From an uncultured Bacilli bacterium (GTDB lineage: Bacteria; Bacillota_I; Bacilli_A; RF39; UBA660), in contig CANQOD010000075.1 in the NCBI GenBank assembly GCA_947625395.1, positions 1 to 6,092 on the forward strand: a stretch of 6,092 nt of DNA, in the 5' to 3' direction. Every line of letters starts with the position of its first letter. Within the stretch, counting starts at the first letter, position 1. The notes below the pieces were generated by a model. The model was not told where the DNA came from and searched no databases. It saw nothing but the letters and a program-made list of their open reading frames with translations. Position numbers and translations under genes: made by a program. Positions 5,857 through 6,092 of this stretch are shown here, in pieces.

Positions 5857-6092
5857 TTATTGCGTCGCAGTTTTTGATGTCCCCATCCCTGCCTTCATCT
5901 CCCGCTTCAGCTTATCTACCTCCGGCTTGACTTCGGCGATTAGGTCCTCCAGCTTCTTCTCGCACTCGGCGTAGGTGGGGGCGTAGACGGATTTGGTGTA
6001 GCGGGTGCCGTTGGGCAGGCGGGGGGAGTATTTGCCCTCGTAGCAATGCTCGCTGACCTGGGTGATACAGCCGGTGCCGGGTCTTCGGCGGG
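5857..6092 (-). CDS. C-terminal 77 residues of a probable DNA-binding/recombinase-type protein (partial)
   Basis: The frame is open from the window edge to a TAA at 5857-5859. The visible part begins R-R-R-P-G-T-G-C-I, then CYEGKYSPRLPNG, VYAPTYAECEKKLEDLI and a charged helical tail rich in Lys and Glu. The pattern GTG-I, (E/G)-GKYSP, G-R, VYA-T-EECE--L resembles the AP2-like arm DNA-binding domain found in site-specific recombinases and related mobile-element proteins of Clostridia; here it sits at the C-terminus. That assignment is from memory of the pattern and is moderate. Codon use is strongly GC-rich with C or G in most third positions, unlike the AT-rich CBASS genes, so the two have different histories. 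The start is outside the window. Confidence 0.7.
   Translation of the reverse strand, partial: RRRPGTGCITQVSEHCYEGKYSPRLPNGTRYTKSVYAPTYAECEKKLEDLIAEVKPEVDKLKREMKAGMGTSKTATQ

Noticed and set aside
5771..5974. 67-codon plus-strand frame
   Set aside because: It runs through a terminator hairpin and antisense to the GC-rich right-flank gene.
1..6092. CRISPR array, riboswitch or insertion sequence
   Set aside because: No regularly spaced repeats with unique spacers, no known riboswitch core and no transposase or terminal inverted repeats were seen.

Overview
The window holds one complete bacterial anti-phage operon in an AT-rich block, between a tRNA gene on the left and the end of a GC-rich gene on the right. 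The tRNA-Val(CAC) with encoded CCA, strong GGAGG-type ribosome sites, a sigma-A promoter and the right-flank protein all point to a Gram-positive anaerobe of class Clostridia. The repeat style of the right flank reminds me of Faecalibacterium or relatives, but that is only an impression.

Layout: 1-73 is the 3' part of tRNA-Val (the first four bases lie outside the window), followed by a strong terminator (77-112). 113-379 has no gene but carries one copy of a CCAATCGTCGGAAAAAT repeat. 422-5277 is a four-gene minus-strand operon read right to left: cap4 (nuclease-SAVED effector), a CD-NTase, cap2 (E2-E1 ligase-like protein) and cap3 (JAMM peptidase). The first two junctions are ATGA overlaps and the third is a 4-base gap. 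A TTGACT-17-TATACT promoter at 5329-5357 drives it, and a perfect 12-bp palindrome covers the -10 box. 5358-5856 is a repeat-rich intergenic stretch with two more copies of the left-flank repeat, a second repeat family, a possible 39-codon small gene and a terminator. 5857-6092 is the GC-rich 3' end of a minus-strand gene with a probable arm-type DNA-binding domain.

How it works (established for the families, inferred here): this is a type II CBASS system. On phage infection the CD-NTase makes a cyclic oligonucleotide. The SAVED domain of Cap4 binds it and switches on the N-terminal PD-(D/E)xK-like nuclease, which degrades DNA and aborts infection. Cap2 primes the CD-NTase by conjugating its C-terminus to a target, and Cap3 removes the conjugate. 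All the expected key residues are visible: GS plus D-x-D in the CD-NTase with a C-terminal glycine, candidate E2 and E1 cysteines and a GxGxxG loop in Cap2, and a full JAMM motif in Cap3.

The core system is therefore a recognisable one, not a new class. The less explained parts are the operator-like palindrome with no regulator gene in view, the shared repeats on both sides of the cassette next to a tRNA gene, the intergenic repeat families, and the small plus-strand transcription unit.
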